64,000 nucleotides of DNA from Actinomyces sp. oral taxon 171 str. F0337. GTDB taxonomy: Bacteria; Actinomycetota; Actinomycetes; Actinomycetales; Actinomycetaceae. The translations under genes were made by a program, and so were the position numbers. A model generated the notes under the pieces. The model was not told the DNA's origin. It was given only the letters and a program-made list of their open reading frames with translations, and made no database searches. The stretch lies in NCBI RefSeq assembly GCF_005696555.1, contig NZ_CP040005.1:2480001-2544000 (forward strand), read 5' to 3'. The stretch's first letter is position 1. Each line of letters begins with the position of its first letter. This document shows positions 42,236 through 53,831 of the stretch, piece by piece.

Positions 42236-44158
42236 TCAGGCCTCGGCACGACGACGACGGGCGTTCTCGCGGAAACGCTCCTGGGAGTTGAGGATAACCT
42301 TGCGGATGCGCACGGCCTCCGGAGTGACCTCGACGCACTCGTCGTCGGCGGCGAACTCGAGGGCCTCCTCCAGGGTGAGGCGGCGCGGCGGCACGAGGGC
42401 CTCGAAGCTGTCCGCGGTCGAGGAGCGCATGTTGGTCTGCTGCTTCTCGCGGACCACGTTGACGTCCATGTCCTCACCGCGGGGGTTCTCCCCCACGACC
42501 TGACCCTCGTAGGTCTCCTGGGTGGGCTCGACGAAGAAGCTTCCGCGGTCCTGCAGGCGGATGAGCGCGTAGGCGGTCACGGCCCCGGCACGGTCGGAGA
42601 CGAGGGATCCGGTGGTGCGCGAGACGATCTGCCCGGCCCAGGGGGCGTAGCCCTCAGCGATGGAGGAGGCGATGCCGGTGCCGCGGGTCTCGGTGAGGAA
42701 CTGGGTGCGGAAGCCGATGAGGCCACGGGCCGGCACAAGGAACTCCATGCGGATCCAGCCGGTGCCATGGTTGGTCATGGTCTCCATCTGGCCCTTGCGT
42801 GCGGCCATGAGCTGGGTGACGGCGCCCAGGTACTCCTCGGGGACGTCGATGGTCATGCGCTCGATGGGCTCGTGACGCTTGCCGTCGATGGTACGGGTGA
42901 CGACCTGCGGCTTGCCGACGGTCAGCTCGAATCCCTCACGGCGCATCTGCTCCACGAGGATCGCCAGCGCCAGCTCCCCGCGTCCCTGCACCTCCCAGGC
43001 GTCGGGCCGGGTGGTGGGCAGGACCCGCAGGGACACGTTGCCGATGAGCTCACGGTCCAGGCGGTCCTTGACCTGACGGGCGGTGACCTTGGCGCCCTTG
43101 GTGCGCCCGGCCATCGGGGAGGTGTTGATGCCGATGGTCATGGCGATGGCCGGGTCGTCCACGGTGATGAGCGGCAGGGGACGCGGGTCCTCGGGGTCGA
43201 CGAGGGACTCGCCGATGGTGATGTCCTCGATCCCGGCGACGGCGACGATGTCACCGGCGTGCGCCTCCTCAGCGGGCTTGCGGTCCAGGCCCTCGGTGAC
43301 GAGGAGCTCGGAGACGCGGGCGGAGGCCAGTGAGCCGTCGTGGCGGGCCCAGGCCACCGTCTGCCCCTTGCGCAGGGTGCCGTTGTGGATGCGCAGCAGC
43401 GCCAGGCGCCCCAGGAAGGGGGAGGCGTCCAGGTTGGTGACGTGAGCCTGCAGGGGGGCGCCTTCCTCGTAGGAGGGGCCGGGGATCCGCTCGATGATGG
43501 TGCGGAAGAGCGGCTCGAGGTTCTCGCTGGCCGGCAGCTCGCCGTCGGCCGGGACCTCGGTGTCGGCGCGACGGGCCTTGGCGGAGGCGTAGATGACGGG
43601 AACGTCCAGGACGGCGTCGAGGTCGATGTCGGGGTGCTCGTCGGCCAGGTCGCTGGCCAGGGACAGCAGCAGGTCGGTGGACTCTGCGACGACCTCGTCG
43701 AGCCGGGAGTCGGGACGGTCCACCTTGTTGACCACGAGGATGACCGGCAGGTTCGCGGCCAGGGCCTTGCGCAGCACGAAGCGGGTCTGGGGCAGGGGCC
43801 CCTCGGAGGCGTCGACGAGGAGGACGACGCCGTCGACCATGGACAGCCCGCGCTCGACCTCACCGCCGAAGTCGGCGTGACCGGGGGTGTCGATGACGTT
43901 GATGACGATGCCCTCGGGGCAGCCGGCGTCCACGGCTGAGGGGCCCGAGTAGTGGACCGCCGTGTTCTTGGCGAGGATCGTGATGCCCTTCTCGCGCTCC
44001 AGCTCACCGGAGTCCATGACGCGCTCGCCGGTGGTCTCCTCGGTGGCCCGGGCCCCGAAGGCGCCCGCCTCCCAGAGCATGGCGTCGACAAGAGTGGTCT
44101 TGCCGTGGTCGACGTGGGCGACGATGGCGACGTTACGCAGGTCTTGGCGCACGCTCAT
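42236..44158 (-). CDS. typA: Ribosome-associated translational GTPase TypA/BipA
   Basis: A 640-residue translation-factor GTPase. G1 is [16 protein letters not shown] near residue 12-27, G3 [17 protein letters not shown]4 [12 protein letters not shown]-like domains III and V follow ([20 protein letters not shown]) and the C-terminal BipA domain contains [19 protein letters not shown] and [22 protein letters not shown] 44158 with GGAAG upstream is the family start. It binds the ribosome under stress or cold and aids 50S assembly in known species. The downstream partner is the VanW gene. Confidence 0.96.
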   Translation of the reverse strand: MSVRQDLRNVAIVAHVDHGKTTLVDAMLWEAGAFGARATEETTGERVMDSGELEREKGITILAKNTAVHYSGPSAVDAGCPEGIVINVIDTPGHADFGGEVERGLSMVDGVVLLVDASEGPLPQTRFVLRKALAANLPVILVVNKVDRPDSRLDEVVAESTDLLLSLASDLADEHPDIDLDAVLDVPVIYASAKARRADTEVPADGELPASENLEPLFRTIIERIPGPSYEEGAPLQAHVTNLDASPFLGRLALLRIHNGTLRKGQTVAWARHDGSLASARVSELLVTEGLDRKPAEEAHAGDIVAVAGIEDITIGESLVDPEDPRPLPLITVDDPAIAMTIGINTSPMAGRTKGAKVTARQVKDRLDRELIGNVSLRVLPTTRPDAWEVQGRGELALAILVEQMRREGFELTVGKPQVVTRTIDGKRHEPIERMTIDVPEEYLGAVTQLMAARKGQMETMTNHGTGWIRMEFLVPARGLIGFRTQFLTETRGTGIASSIAEGYAPWAGQIVSRTTGSLVSDRAGAVTAYALIRLQDRGSFFVEPTQETYEGQVVGENPRGEDMDVNVVREKQQTNMRSSTADSFEALVPPRRLTLEEALEFAADDECVEVTPEAVRIRKVILNSQERFRENARRRRAEA

Positions 44159-44364
44159 GGGGCACTTCTTCCGGTGGGGGACGCCGCGGGCCAGGCACCT
44201 CTCACGGCACCGGCCACAGGGCATGAAACAGGGAAAGACTAGAGGACGCCGGTCGAGACCTGCCATGGCGGGGCCAACACCCGGCCTGTGCCGCCTCTCA
44301 CCTCGACCATTCAGGGGCTGGCACCATCAACCGCCGGGCGGGACTGCGAGCCACGACCCGCCGG

Positions 44365-45567
44365 TCACTCCACAGAAGGCTCGACTTGCTCCGCCTCCGG
44401 GGAAACGGCGGACACCCACAGACACCCGAGCAGCACCAGTACGCATACCCCAGCGGTCGTCAGCACACCCGTCCCCTGACCCAGCCACATGGCAAGGGCG
44501 GGAACAGCCACGTAGCCGAGCGGCGCAATACCGTCCCCGGCGAGGTAGTCCAAGGCGAAGACAGAGGGCAGTGCGTCACGCTCAACTCGAGACTGAAGAA
44601 ACGTCTCCCAAGCCACCGCCGTCGACGCAATCACAGCACTTGAAACAAATACCAACACCGCGACAAGCCAAAGAGGCGCACCGAGCACCACACCGACCGG
44701 CACCGGCACGAAACTGAGGAGCGCAACCAGGCACAGCACCGGGCGAGACAAGCGGGATGGCACACGAAGTAAGGACCCAATGATTCCACCGACCGCAAAC
44801 AAGGACTCGCTGACACCGATGAACCATAACGCTCGATAATCATCGCGCAGCACCACGGGGTATATCGTCATATAACTTCCCCACACAGTAAAGTGCCACA
44901 CACCGGAGCTGACCAGCACAACGAGGACCCCTCGGGAGCGTGCAGCGACCCGCAGGCCCCGGTTCAGGGCGGTGATGCGATCCGCACCCCCCGTTCTGCG
45001 CCCTTTCGGCAGGCGGATCTGCGACAGCAGACATGCGAGCATCAGCAGGGAGACCAGCCACCAAGCGTCAGCGACACCTCGCCATGACTGCACCACCGCA
45101 ATAAGTCCAGGGCCGGCGACCGCGCACAGACCAGCGACAACAGCCCTGGCGGAATTCATCCGATCCAACAGATCCGACCGCACGAGGTCTGCGACATAGG
45201 ACCCCATCGTTGGGTACATGATCGATGCGACGAACTCCAAGGCGAATGACACAGTGACGTACACGCCGAGCCCAACCGAGCCGGCATGACTCAGCATCGC
45301 GATACCGCCACAGATGACGACCCATGCGGCTGCCGCACCGCCGAACATGGTCTTGGGGCTGACGTGAACCAGCATCTGCGGAGCCAGCAACGCACCCAAG
45401 ATACCCGGCAGCGCGCCCACGCCGAGGACCAGCCCGACGCCGGAGGCGCTGTAGCCCTCCGACGCCACAGCTATCGCCAGCAATGCGGGAACCGCCGAAT
45501 TCGCCAGGACATACAGGCCTCGCGACACAAGAAACTCAACGACGTACTCCTCCGCCATCAGCTTCAT
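44365..45567 (-). CDS. Major facilitator superfamily transporter
   Basis: A 400-residue protein with about 12 hydrophobic helices, split by a basic central loop ([15 protein letters not shown]). [20 protein letters not shown] opens the first helix and [19 protein letters not shown] the second. The overall layout matches drug/efflux-type MFS members of the MdtH/enterobactin-exporter-like group, but no substrate motif is clear. AAGGG precedes the ATG. Neighbours (typA upstream block, PH-domain protein) give no hint of function. Confidence 0.82.
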   Translation of the reverse strand: MKLMAEEYVVEFLVSRGLYVLANSAVPALLAIAVASEGYSASGVGLVLGVGALPGILGALLAPQMLVHVSPKTMFGGAAAAWVVICGGIAMLSHAGSVGLGVYVTVSFALEFVASIMYPTMGSYVADLVRSDLLDRMNSARAVVAGLCAVAGPGLIAVVQSWRGVADAWWLVSLLMLACLLSQIRLPKGRRTGGADRITALNRGLRVAARSRGVLVVLVSSGVWHFTVWGSYMTIYPVVLRDDYRALWFIGVSESLFAVGGIIGSLLRVPSRLSRPVLCLVALLSFVPVPVGVVLGAPLWLVAVLVFVSSAVIASTAVAWETFLQSRVERDALPSVFALDYLAGDGIAPLGYVAVPALAMWLGQGTGVLTTAGVCVLVLLGCLWVSAVSPEAEQVEPSVE

Positions 45568-45654
45568 TCGGCTACCCTTCCCGCCACGCAGCCAGTACGT
45601 GTTCGTCCGTCTCGCCGCCGTTCACCAAGTACACCAAGGCGCTGATGGGGCGGG

Positions 45655-46443
45655 TCATAGGAGCACGGTCACGGCCGCGAGCGCGACGGCGAGCAGACCT
45701 GCGGCGCCGACGACCGGGCGGTTGAGGCTGCTGCTCACGCCGGCGGCCGCGCCGGGCGCCGCATCGTCCGCGGCCTGAGCAGGAAGGCTGCGCATCTGCT
45801 CGGCGTAGGCCTCGATGAGGGACCCGGCATCACCGGTGTCGAGGTTGGTGCGGTGAGTCCCCTCCCCCGTGAGGTACTCCGGGCGCACCGCCGGGGCCGG
45901 CTCGGGGTCTCGCAGGCCGTCGCGCCGCTCCTGCTGCTCGCGCAGCTCCTGTCGGCGCCGGAAGGACTCGGCCATGCCGCCGCGGCGGGGAGCGGCCGAG
46001 GCGCGCACCTCGACGTCGTCACGGGTGACGACCGACAGCCCCCAGCGGGTGCGGCACAGCTCGAACGCATCCCAGCCCAGCACGTGGGTGCGCCAGGCGT
46101 TGCGGATGGTGAGGGCCTGCGGGGTCAGGGTGATCTGCGGGGCCCACCACAGCAGCCAGGTGAGGAAGGTGAGTGCTCCCGCCCAGACCATGGTGCGCAG
46201 CCCGTGGGCGGCGCCGTCGGCCAGGCCGATCGTCAGGGACATCCCCACTGCAGCCAGACCGATGAGGGCGGTGCCCAGGCGGGCCGGCAGGGACCGGATG
46301 ACGACGGTCGGCATGACAAGGGGCACAGTGGTGGACACGGTGGTGGGCACGACTTCTTGCACGGGCGCATCATGCCGCACCGGCTCCCCGCCGTCGTCAT
46401 CCGGTCCGGTTGCGGGCACCGGCTCAGCTCTTGACGTAGCCAA
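45655..46443 (-). CDS. Membrane protein with PH-like domain
   Basis: A 262-residue protein. After a Pro/Val/Thr-rich N-terminus come two helices (LGTALIGLAAVGMSLTIGLA and MVWAGALTFLTWLLWWAP), a strand-rich ITLTPQALTIRNAWRTHVLG with WDAFELCRTRWGLSVVT (bacterial PH/bPH6-like), a highly charged linker (FRRRQELREQQERRD) and a C-terminal helix. The TTG start at 46443 overlaps the end of the peptide-binding protein gene on the same strand; a start some 20-35 codons later is equally possible. Function unknown. Confidence 0.7.
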   Translation of the reverse strand: MATSRAEPVPATGPDDDGGEPVRHDAPVQEVVPTTVSTTVPLVMPTVVIRSLPARLGTALIGLAAVGMSLTIGLADGAAHGLRTMVWAGALTFLTWLLWWAPQITLTPQALTIRNAWRTHVLGWDAFELCRTRWGLSVVTRDDVEVRASAAPRRGGMAESFRRRQELREQQERRDGLRDPEPAPAVRPEYLTGEGTHRTNLDTGDAGSLIEAYAEQMRSLPAQAADDAAPGAAAGVSSSLNRPVVGAAGLLAVALAAVTVLL

Positions 46444-48091
46444 TGCGCTCGGGCCGGAAGGAGGCCAGTCCCTGGGCGCCGAAGTTGCGCAGCGTCTTGG
46501 GCACGGCGGTCAGCTGCATGCGCTGGTAGATCGGGATGTTGAAGACGTTCTCCCACAGGACCTTGTCGAGCTCGTTGGCGAGCTTGTTGCGCTCGGCGCC
46601 GTCGGGGGTCGAGCCGATCTTGGCGACGTACTGGTCGACCTCGGGGACGGACAGTCCGGTGTAATTCGACTGGCTGGTCGAGGCGTAGTACTGACCCGTG
46701 TTGGCCAGGGGGTACTGGGTCTTCTCGCCGGTGAAGACCGTCAGTGCGTAATTCTTCTTGTTGATGTACTCCGGGAAGTACTTGTCGATCTCGACCGTGG
46801 AGACACTGAGCTTGATGCCGACCTCGTTCAGCTGCTTCTGGAGGAGGTTGGCCTCGTTGGTGGCCACCGGGGCGTTGGAGGGGATGGTGATCACCAGCTC
46901 GAGCTTCTTGCCGTCCTTGGCGCGCACGCCGTCGGAGCCGGCCACCCAGCCGGCACCGTCGAGCAGCTTCTTGGCGGCCTCGACGTCGTGGCCCCAGCCG
47001 GTGGAGTTGTCCTGGTAGCCCTCCTGGACGGGCAGGAAGAAGCGGTTGCCCAGGAGAACCTTCTTGGCGTCCACGGGCAGACCCGCCAGGTCGGAGGCCG
47101 CGATGGCCTCACGGTTGCAGGCCCGAGTGATGGCCTGGCGCACGGCCTTGTCCGCCAGAGGACCGGAGGAGGCGTTGAACATGATGTGACGCCACTGCAG
47201 GCCGGTGTTCTGGCGGACCTCGGCGTCGTCGCGGCCACTGGCCTGCTGGTAGACGTCGGCGGAGAAGATGTAGTCCAGGACGTCGATCTCCTTGTTGGCG
47301 AAGGCCTGTCCCAAGGCCGAGTCATCCAGGACGTGCAGGGTGACGGTCTCAAGCTTGGAGGTGGCGCCCCACCACTTGTCGTTGCGCTCCAGGGTGATGA
47401 CCTGCTTGGACTCGTCGTAGCTCTTGATCTTGAAGGGGCCGGCGAAGTAGTCGTTGTTGAACTTGGTGGCGCCGGCCATCGACTCGTTGAAGGTCTTGGC
47501 GTCGGCCATGAGCTCCCTGGGGGTGATGCCGGCCAAAGGGTAGGACCAGTCGGGGTAGACCGAGTTGAAGGTGACCTTGGCGGTCTGCTTGTCCACGATC
47601 TCGACCTTCTCGACCTTGTCGAGTCCCTCGACGGTGGCCCAGGAATAGCTGGGGTCCTTGACATGGTCGAAGAACACCTTGATGTCCTCGGAGTCCCACT
47701 TGCGCCCATTGCCCCAGGTGGCCTTCTCGTTGATGGCCACGGTGACCACGGTCTTGCCGCCGACCTCCGCAGCCTCGAGCTTGGTGAGGAAGTCGGGGTT
47801 CGGTGTCGCCTTGCCGTCCGCGGCCCAGTCGACGGTGAAGGGGGAGACGAACTTCATGATCAGCCACATGTCGACGATGTTGCCGTCCACGGTCACGGCG
47901 TTCCAGTTCGCCGGCGCCGAGCCGATGCCGAAGCGCAGCGTGCCCCCGTCCTGGAGCTCGTCGGGGGCGGCGGTGGGCACACCGGCGGTGGAGCCCGAGG
48001 AGCCGGAGCCGTTCTTGGCGCAGGCGGCCAGGGAGGTCAGGACGGCCGCGGAGGCCGTCGTGGCGAGGAACATGCGACGGTTGAGCTTCAT
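46424..48091 (-). CDS. Peptide ABC transporter substrate-binding lipoprotein
   Basis: A 555-residue SBP_bac_5 family protein. The N-terminus has a twin-arginine motif NRRMFLATTASA and a lipobox LAAC (Cys24), so it is probably a Tat-exported lipoprotein. LQDGGTLRFGIGSAPANWNA and a strongly family-like central region (WKVEFTYSPVYPDWSYPLAG-like, here NSVYPDWSYPLAG) are visible. It is encoded downstream of, and presumably in one unit with, the two permeases and the double ATPase. Likely ligands are oligopeptides; nickel or sugars are possible for the class. Confidence 0.9.
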   Translation of the reverse strand: MKLNRRMFLATTASAAVLTSLAACAKNGSGSSGSTAGVPTAAPDELQDGGTLRFGIGSAPANWNAVTVDGNIVDMWLIMKFVSPFTVDWAADGKATPNPDFLTKLEAAEVGGKTVVTVAINEKATWGNGRKWDSEDIKVFFDHVKDPSYSWATVEGLDKVEKVEIVDKQTAKVTFNSVYPDWSYPLAGITPRELMADAKTFNESMAGATKFNNDYFAGPFKIKSYDESKQVITLERNDKWWGATSKLETVTLHVLDDSALGQAFANKEIDVLDYIFSADVYQQASGRDDAEVRQNTGLQWRHIMFNASSGPLADKAVRQAITRACNREAIAASDLAGLPVDAKKVLLGNRFFLPVQEGYQDNSTGWGHDVEAAKKLLDGAGWVAGSDGVRAKDGKKLELVITIPSNAPVATNEANLLQKQLNEVGIKLSVSTVEIDKYFPEYINKKNYALTVFTGEKTQYPLANTGQYYASTSQSNYTGLSVPEVDQYVAKIGSTPDGAERNKLANELDKVLWENVFNIPIYQRMQLTAVPKTLRNFGAQGLASFRPERIGYVKS

Positions 48092-48185
48092 GGGAATCTC
48101 CGTTCACTATGGGCGCCGTCGTCGGCGCGCGGTGGTGGGCAGGATCGGTGGACAGTGCGATGGGTGGACTCGGGGGCGGGGGACG

Positions 48186-50393
48186 TCAGAAGACCGCGGT
48201 GCGCTCGGGGTAGTAGCAGGCGACCTCGTGGTCCTCGCCCTGGGAGAGGAAGTCCGGCATGGCTCCCAGGCAGGCCGAGCGCTCGTCGTCGGTGAGTCCT
48301 GAGGCGAACTTCGGGCAGCGGGTGCGGAAGCGGCAACCCGAGGGCGGGTTGGCGGGGCTGGGCATGTCGCCCTCCAGGACGATGCGGCTGCGGCCGCGTT
48401 CCTTGGCCGGGTCCGGGATGGGGATCGCCGAGAGCAGGGCCTGGGTGTAGGGGTGGGCCGGGGCCTCGAAGATGGTGTCGACGTCTCCGATCTCCACGAT
48501 CCGCCCCAGGTACATGACGGCGACACGGTCGGCGATGTGGCGCACCACTGACAGGTCGTGGGCCACGAAGAGATAGCTGAGCCCCATGGTGGCGCGCAGC
48601 TCATCGAGCAGGTTGATGACGCCGGCCTGGATGGACACGTCCAGGGCGGAGACCGGCTCATCGAGGACCAGGAGACTGGGTTCGAGCGCCAGAGCACGGG
48701 CGATGCCGATGCGCTGACGCTGCCCGCCGGAGAAGTTGCGCGGGTAGCGGTTGGCGTGACTGGGCTCGAGCCCGACGAGCTCCATGAGCTCCTCGATGCG
48801 CGGTCCGATGTCCGTTTTCTTCCAGCCGTTGGCCCGCAGCGGTTCGGCGATGATGTCGAAGATCGGCAGGCGCGGGTCCAGGGAGGCCATGGGGTCCTGG
48901 AAGACGATCTGCAGGTCGCGGCGCACCTGGCGGCGCTGGGCCCGCCCCAGGTCGGCCGTGTCCTTGCCCAGGACCACGATCCTGCCCTCCTGGGGCGCCC
49001 GGAGGGAGAGGACCTCCAAGAGGGTGGTGGTCTTGCCGCAGCCGGACTCGCCGACCAGGGCCAGGGTCTCGCCCCGGCGGACGTCGAAGGAGACGCCGTC
49101 GACGGCGTGGACGGTGCCCACGCGTCTCTTGAAGACGGCTCCCTTCATGAGGGGGAACTCCTTGACGAGGTCGGTGACGCGCAGAACCTCGGGGCGCTCG
49201 GCATGCGGCAGGCTCATGGTCTCGGGGGTCTTGAGAGCCGGGACGGGGTAGATGTGGGAGTAGTCGAGATGGTCCCGTTCGATCTCGCCGCGACGGTGGC
49301 AGGCCGAGTACTGTGCGCCGGAGCGGGGCTCCTCGCCGTCGGTCCCGTCGCGCTCCACGAGGGTGAGCGCCGGCTCCTCCCGTGCGCACTCGGCCTGGGC
49401 CATGGGGCAACGGGGGATGAAGGGGCATCCTCGGGGCAGCTCCAGCAGGGAGGGCGGGTTGCCCTCCAGGGTGGCCAGAGCCGAGTCCTTACGCGCGTCC
49501 AGACGGGGCAGGGAGCCGAGCAGGCCGATCGTGTAGGGCATGCGCGAGCGGTAGAAGATGTCGTCGACGTCGCCGGTCTCCACGATGCGCCCGGCGTACA
49601 TGACGGCCACCCGGTCCGCCATGCCGGCCACGACCCCCAGGTCGTGGGTGATCATGATGACGCCGGCACCGGTCTCCTTCTGGGCGGTGCGCAGCACGTC
49701 GAGGATCTGGGCCTGGATGGTGACGTCGAGGGCCGTGGTGGGCTCGTCGGCGATGATGAGATCGGGGTCGTTGGCGATCGCGATGGCGATGACGGCCCGC
49801 TGGCGCATCCCGCCGGAGAACTCGTGGGGGTAGGCCTTGGCACGCACCTGCGGGTTGGGGATGCCCACCAGGTCGAGCAGCTCGACGGCGCGCTTGTGTG
49901 CGGCCGCCTCGCTCATCTCGGGATGGTGGATCCTCAGGGCCTCGACGATCTGGGCGCCCACCGTGTATACGGGGGTCAGGGCGCTGAGCGGGTCCTGGAA
50001 GACCATGGCGATCTGGGAACCGCGAATGCGGGACATGTAGCCGTCGGGCCGCCCCAGCAGCTCGGTGCCGTGGAGGCGCACCGACCCGGTGACCTCGGCG
50101 GACTCGTCGAGCAGTCCCATGACAGCCGTGGAGGTGACGGACTTGCCCGAACCGGACTCGCCGACCAGGGCCAGCACTTCACCGCGGGCGACGGACAGGT
50201 CGACTCCGCGCACGGCGTTGACGCGCCCGTCCTCAGAGGGGAAGGAGACGTGCAGGTCGGCGACCTCCAGCAGCGGGGCGGCGCTGGAGGGGTCCGGGAG
50301 CGCGTCGTCGGCGCTTCTGACGTCGACGACGGGCACGGCCGCAGCGCTCTTCGTGACCTCGGTGGACGTGCTGGGGCTGCTCGTGGGACTCAT
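48186..50393 (-). CDS. Peptide ABC transporter, fused OppD-OppF ATPases
   Basis: A 735-residue protein with two complete ABC modules. Module 1: Walker [15 protein letters not shown] near residue 76, signature [10 protein letters not shown], Walker [13 protein letters not shown], and the Opp-type C-terminal Cys-rich extension ([15 protein letters not shown]). Module 2: Walker [15 protein letters not shown] near residue 440, [22 protein letters not shown], and [13 protein letters not shown]. The Cys groups in oligopeptide ATPases bind an Fe-S cluster. In most bacteria OppD and OppF are separate genes; a single polypeptide is common in actinobacteria. The ATG overlaps the OppC stop. Confidence 0.95.
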   Translation of the reverse strand: MSPTSSPSTSTEVTKSAAAVPVVDVRSADDALPDPSSAAPLLEVADLHVSFPSEDGRVNAVRGVDLSVARGEVLALVGESGSGKSVTSTAVMGLLDESAEVTGSVRLHGTELLGRPDGYMSRIRGSQIAMVFQDPLSALTPVYTVGAQIVEALRIHHPEMSEAAAHKRAVELLDLVGIPNPQVRAKAYPHEFSGGMRQRAVIAIAIANDPDLIIADEPTTALDVTIQAQILDVLRTAQKETGAGVIMITHDLGVVAGMADRVAVMYAGRIVETGDVDDIFYRSRMPYTIGLLGSLPRLDARKDSALATLEGNPPSLLELPRGCPFIPRCPMAQAECAREEPALTLVERDGTDGEEPRSGAQYSACHRRGEIERDHLDYSHIYPVPALKTPETMSLPHAERPEVLRVTDLVKEFPLMKGAVFKRRVGTVHAVDGVSFDVRRGETLALVGESGCGKTTTLLEVLSLRAPQEGRIVVLGKDTADLGRAQRRQVRRDLQIVFQDPMASLDPRLPIFDIIAEPLRANGWKKTDIGPRIEELMELVGLEPSHANRYPRNFSGGQRQRIGIARALALEPSLLVLDEPVSALDVSIQAGVINLLDELRATMGLSYLFVAHDLSVVRHIADRVAVMYLGRIVEIGDVDTIFEAPAHPYTQALLSAIPIPDPAKERGRSRIVLEGDMPSPANPPSGCRFRTRCPKFASGLTDDERSACLGAMPDFLSQGEDHEVACYYPERTAVF

Positions 50394-51403
50394 GCCTTGC
50401 CTCCGGACTTGGACGAGGGGTCGATGGCATCGCGCAGACCGTCACCCATGACGTTGACGCACAGGAGCATGAGGAAGAGCACGGCTGCCGGGGCCAGGAA
50501 GATCCAGGGGTAGGTGGTCGCCGAGCGCTGCCCCTCGGCGATGAGGGTGCCCAGGGAGGTGTTGGGCGACTGGACCCCGAAACCGAAGTAGGACAGCGTC
50601 GTCTCGCTGATGACGGCGTAGGCCACGTTGATGGTGGCGTCGACGATGAGCAGGGAGGCGATGTTGGGCAGGATGTGCCGGGCGATGATGACGGGACTGG
50701 GCACGTTCATGAAGCGGGCGGCGTTGACGTACTCCAGGTTCTTCACGCTCAGGGTCAGGGAGCGCACCACGCGGGCCGTGAGCATCCAGCCGAAGCCGGC
50801 CAGGAGGATGATGAACAGCACGATGGAGCCCTTGGCGGCTCCGGCCCGCTGGGAGAGGATCGCGATGATGAGGAAGGAGGGGACCACGAGGAGCAGGTCG
50901 GTGGCCCACAGGGCGATCTTCTCCCACCAGCCGCCGAAGTAGGCGGCCGAGGATCCGATGACGGCGGCGACGCCGGTCTGGAGCAGGGCGACGAAGACGC
51001 CGATCATCATGGACTTGCGGGTGCCCTCCACCACCATCGCGTAGACGTCGCGGCCTCCCTGGGTGGTGCCGAACCAGTGATCAGCGCTGGGGGCCTGGAG
51101 GAAGGCGGCGGAGTCGACGTCGGTGAAGGTCCAGTGGGTCGCGGCGCCGCCGAAGAGTGCGAAGAGCACCATGAGCAGGAAGCCGACCGCGCCGACCACC
51201 GCCCCCTTGTTGCGCCAGAAGCGCCGGGTGATGATCTGCCTGCGGGTCAGGCGCCGGGAGTCCCTGGGGGTCTGCTTGGTGATGTCGCCCAGGTCCTCGG
51301 GGCTCAGCTGGGCCTCCCCGCCCTGCTCGACGGCGGCGTAGCCGCCCACCGTCATCTGCTTGCCGATGGAGGCCATCCCGTTGGGTTCAGCGTTGCGCGT
51401 CAT
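50390..51403 (-). CDS. Peptide ABC transporter permease, OppC type
   Basis: A 337-residue permease with a ~65-residue cytoplasmic N-terminus, then helices beginning [20 protein letters not shown]. The periplasmic loop has [20 protein letters not shown], and the EAA-type loop is [19 protein letters not shown]. It overlaps the ATPase gene by 4 bp and lies 3 bp after OppB, so the four transport genes form one operon in the order oppB-oppC-oppDF-SBP. Confidence 0.93.
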   Translation of the reverse strand: MTRNAEPNGMASIGKQMTVGGYAAVEQGGEAQLSPEDLGDITKQTPRDSRRLTRRQIITRRFWRNKGAVVGAVGFLLMVLFALFGGAATHWTFTDVDSAAFLQAPSADHWFGTTQGGRDVYAMVVEGTRKSMMIGVFVALLQTGVAAVIGSSAAYFGGWWEKIALWATDLLLVVPSFLIIAILSQRAGAAKGSIVLFIILLAGFGWMLTARVVRSLTLSVKNLEYVNAARFMNVPSPVIIARHILPNIASLLIVDATINVAYAVISETTLSYFGFGVQSPNTSLGTLIAEGQRSATTYPWIFLAPAAVLFLMLLCVNVMGDGLRDAIDPSSKSGGKA

Positions 51404-51406
51404 GGG

Positions 51407-52366
51407 TCAGCTCACCCTCACTCTCGGGTCGACGATCGCCACGAAGACATCGGACAGGAGCGCACCGGTGAGGGTGCACAGCCCGGAGAAGGCGACGACG
51501 GCCGTCACCCCGTTGATGTCCATGCCGGAGATCGCACTGATGGAGTACTCGCCCATGCCGTGCCAGCCGTAGACCCGCTCGGTGATGGCGGCGCCGGTGA
51601 ACAGGGTGGCCAGGGCGAAGGCGAAGTAGGTGGCCATGGGGATGAGCGCGGTGCGCAGCGCGTGGCGGGTCAGCGCCTTGCGCTTGATGAGGCCCTTGGC
51701 TCGGGCGGTGCGCACGTAGTCGGCCCCCAGGGTGTCGAGCATGAGGTTGCGCTGGAAGCGGGAGTAGGAGGCGATTCCGCCCAGCGACATCGACAAGGTG
51801 GGAAGCAGAAGGTGCTGGAGGCGACCGAGGGTCCCCTCCCCCTCACCGGTGAACTCGAGGATCTGGTAGCCGGAGGAGCGGTTGATCTGCACGGCCAGGA
51901 CCTGCAGGAGGATCGCGATGACCATGGCGGGGGTGGAGATGATGATCATGGAGATCAGGGAGATCGCGCGATCGGAGAAGCGGTACTGGCGCGTGGCGGT
52001 CCAGGCCCCCAGTGCCACTCCCCCGACCATGCCGATGGCGGCACCCAGGAACACCAGCCGCACTGAGACGAGGATCTTGGTGCCGATGAGGGTGTTGATG
52101 AGCTCGCCCTTGGGGGTGCGTCCCCAGTCCCAGTGGAGGACGACGTTGCGCAGCCAGGTGACGTAGCGGTCCCACACGGGCAGGTCGTGGCTGATGTTGT
52201 ACTTGACGAGGTTGGCGTGAATGGCGTCCCAGTTGAGAGAGGGGTCCTGACGGTTCCACAGGGCCGAGGGATCCAGAGAGGCCGAGGCCAACAGATAGGC
52301 CAACGACGTGGCGATGAATAGCAGGACCGCGTAGTTCGCGATCCGGCGCGCCAGGTACGGGAGCAT
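51407..52366 (-). CDS. Peptide ABC transporter permease, OppB type
   Basis: A 319-residue permease starting MLPYLARRIANYAVLLF, the typical OppB/DppB beginning, with AAGGAGGAG 6 nt before the ATG. The EAA-type loop is ADYVRTARAKGLIKRKALTR; the C-terminus ends FVAIVDPRVRVS, also typical. The upstream in-frame extension is discarded because of this ribosome-binding site. First gene of the opp-like operon. Confidence 0.93.
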   Translation of the reverse strand: MLPYLARRIANYAVLLFIATSLAYLLASASLDPSALWNRQDPSLNWDAIHANLVKYNISHDLPVWDRYVTWLRNVVLHWDWGRTPKGELINTLIGTKILVSVRLVFLGAAIGMVGGVALGAWTATRQYRFSDRAISLISMIIISTPAMVIAILLQVLAVQINRSSGYQILEFTGEGEGTLGRLQHLLLPTLSMSLGGIASYSRFQRNLMLDTLGADYVRTARAKGLIKRKALTRHALRTALIPMATYFAFALATLFTGAAITERVYGWHGMGEYSISAISGMDINGVTAVVAFSGLCTLTGALLSDVFVAIVDPRVRVS

Positions 52367-52557
52367 GCGTTCTCCTCCTTCGGACAACCCACCGGTGCAA
52401 GGACCACTGGCCCGCAGCAGGCGCACCTGGCGGCGTTGGAGGTGACACCGTGTACGAACAAATGAATGGGGTCACAATACCCGCCGCGTGAAACTCGATG
52501 GATACATTTCCAGCATTCAGGAAATGCCCAAATGGTTAATAGTGGAGGAGAAATAAA

Positions 52558-52589
52558 ACGCGGCGGTGGCCTCGAATCCACCGCCGCGT
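52558..52589 (-). terminator. Rho-independent terminator of the LLM oxidoreductase gene
   Basis: A perfect 12-bp GC stem (52558-52569 with 52578-52589), 8-nt loop, followed on the minus strand by TTTTATTT. It separates the LLM gene from the opp operon. Confidence 0.9.
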
Positions 52590-52668
52590 CGCGGGAATCC
52601 CCCTCAATCAGATAAGGAAACAGGGCCGACACGTGAAACACGTGTCAAACGGTCAGAAACTGGCGCGT

Positions 52669-53784
52669 TCATGCGTTCCAGGCCTGGGCGAGCAGCTCGT
52701 AGGAGCGGCGCCGCAGGGCCGGGTCGTGGGCGTGGGTGACCACGAGGACCTCGTCGAGGTCCCACCGGGCGGCCTGCTCACGCAGACGGGCGGCGACGTC
52801 GTCGGCCGTTCCGACGAAGGACAGGGACATGGCCGCCTCGACGGCGTCCTCCCTGCCGGGCGCGTAGGCGCGCCAGGCCTGCGGGTCCTCACTGGGCGGA
52901 TCGAGCGGGCCGGGCCGATTGCCGACGATGCGGGCGGCGGCAGCCATGGCGGTACTGAACAGCAGGCGGGCCTCCTCATGGCTGGGAGCCACCATGACAT
53001 TGACGGCGGCCGCGACCCGCGGAGCGTCCGGAGCGCCTTGGAGGCCTGGGGCGCCTTCCGTCCGGGACTCGAGGACGGAGCGGTAGGTGGCGATGGCCGC
53101 CTCGGCCTGGACCGGGGCGAAGTGCGAGGCCACGGCGAAGGGCAGTCCGAGCCGTCCCGCGACGCGGGCCCCGTTGACTGAGGAGCCGAGCACCCAGACG
53201 TTCGGGTGGGTGCCCTCCCCCGGGATGGCCCGTACTCGGGGGCCGTCGGGCTCGGAGACCTGGACGGCGTCGTCGAGAACACCGGGGGCGCCCAGGAGGA
53301 GGGATCCGGGGACCTGTTCCGGTACGGGCTCGTCACCGAGGTAGGTGAGGATCTCGAGGATCTCCTCGGCGAAGCGGCCCGGATCGGAGGCCCCTCGGCG
53401 CAGCGCGGCGGCGGTGCGCCGGTCGGTGCCAGGGGCCCGCCCCAGTCCCAGGTCGACCCGGCCCGGGTAGAGGGTGGCCAGGGTCCCGATCTGCTCGGCG
53501 ACGACGAGCGGGGCGTGGTTGGGCAGCATGATCCCGCCGGAGGCGACGCCCAGACGCTCGGTAGCGGCCAGGACCTGCCCCATGAGGACGATGGTCGCTG
53601 AGGAGAGGTAGGTGGCGGAGCCGTGGTGCTCGGCCAACCAGTAGCGCTCATAGCCGGCGGCGTCGGCGGCTCGAGCGAGGGCGATCATCTCGGTGAGGGC
53701 GTCGGTGCGGCTGCATCCGGCGCTGACGGGGACCATGTCCATGACGGACAGGACGGGTACGGCCCGCCTTTCGGGCTGACTCAT
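52669..53784 (-). CDS. LLM-class flavin-dependent oxidoreductase
   Basis: A 371-residue luciferase-like TIM-barrel protein using reduced FMN or F420. LSVMDMVPVSAGCSRTDAL, YERYWLAEHHGSATYLSSAT, GVASGGIMLPNHAPLVVAEQ and GRVDLGLGRAPGTDRRTAAA are the family's successive signatures. It belongs to the MsnO8/bacterial-luciferase-type group; the substrate is unknown. The start is supported by TAGAGT ending 6 nt upstream. Monocistronic with its own terminator. Confidence 0.9.
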   Translation of the reverse strand: MSQPERRAVPVLSVMDMVPVSAGCSRTDALTEMIALARAADAAGYERYWLAEHHGSATYLSSATIVLMGQVLAATERLGVASGGIMLPNHAPLVVAEQIGTLATLYPGRVDLGLGRAPGTDRRTAAALRRGASDPGRFAEEILEILTYLGDEPVPEQVPGSLLLGAPGVLDDAVQVSEPDGPRVRAIPGEGTHPNVWVLGSSVNGARVAGRLGLPFAVASHFAPVQAEAAIATYRSVLESRTEGAPGLQGAPDAPRVAAAVNVMVAPSHEEARLLFSTAMAAAARIVGNRPGPLDPPSEDPQAWRAYAPGREDAVEAAMSLSFVGTADDVAARLREQAARWDLDEVLVVTHAHDPALRRRSYELLAQAWNA

Positions 53785-53790
53785 ACGGGC

Positions 53791-53796
53791 ACTCTA
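53791..53796 (-). promoter_or_regulatory. Putative -10 element of the LLM oxidoreductase gene (leaderless)
   Basis: TAGAGT on the minus strand ends 6 nt before ATG 53784. Confidence 0.5.
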
Positions 53797-53831
53797 ACCC
53801 TCACCGACCACCTGGAAGCGGGCCTTGAGGC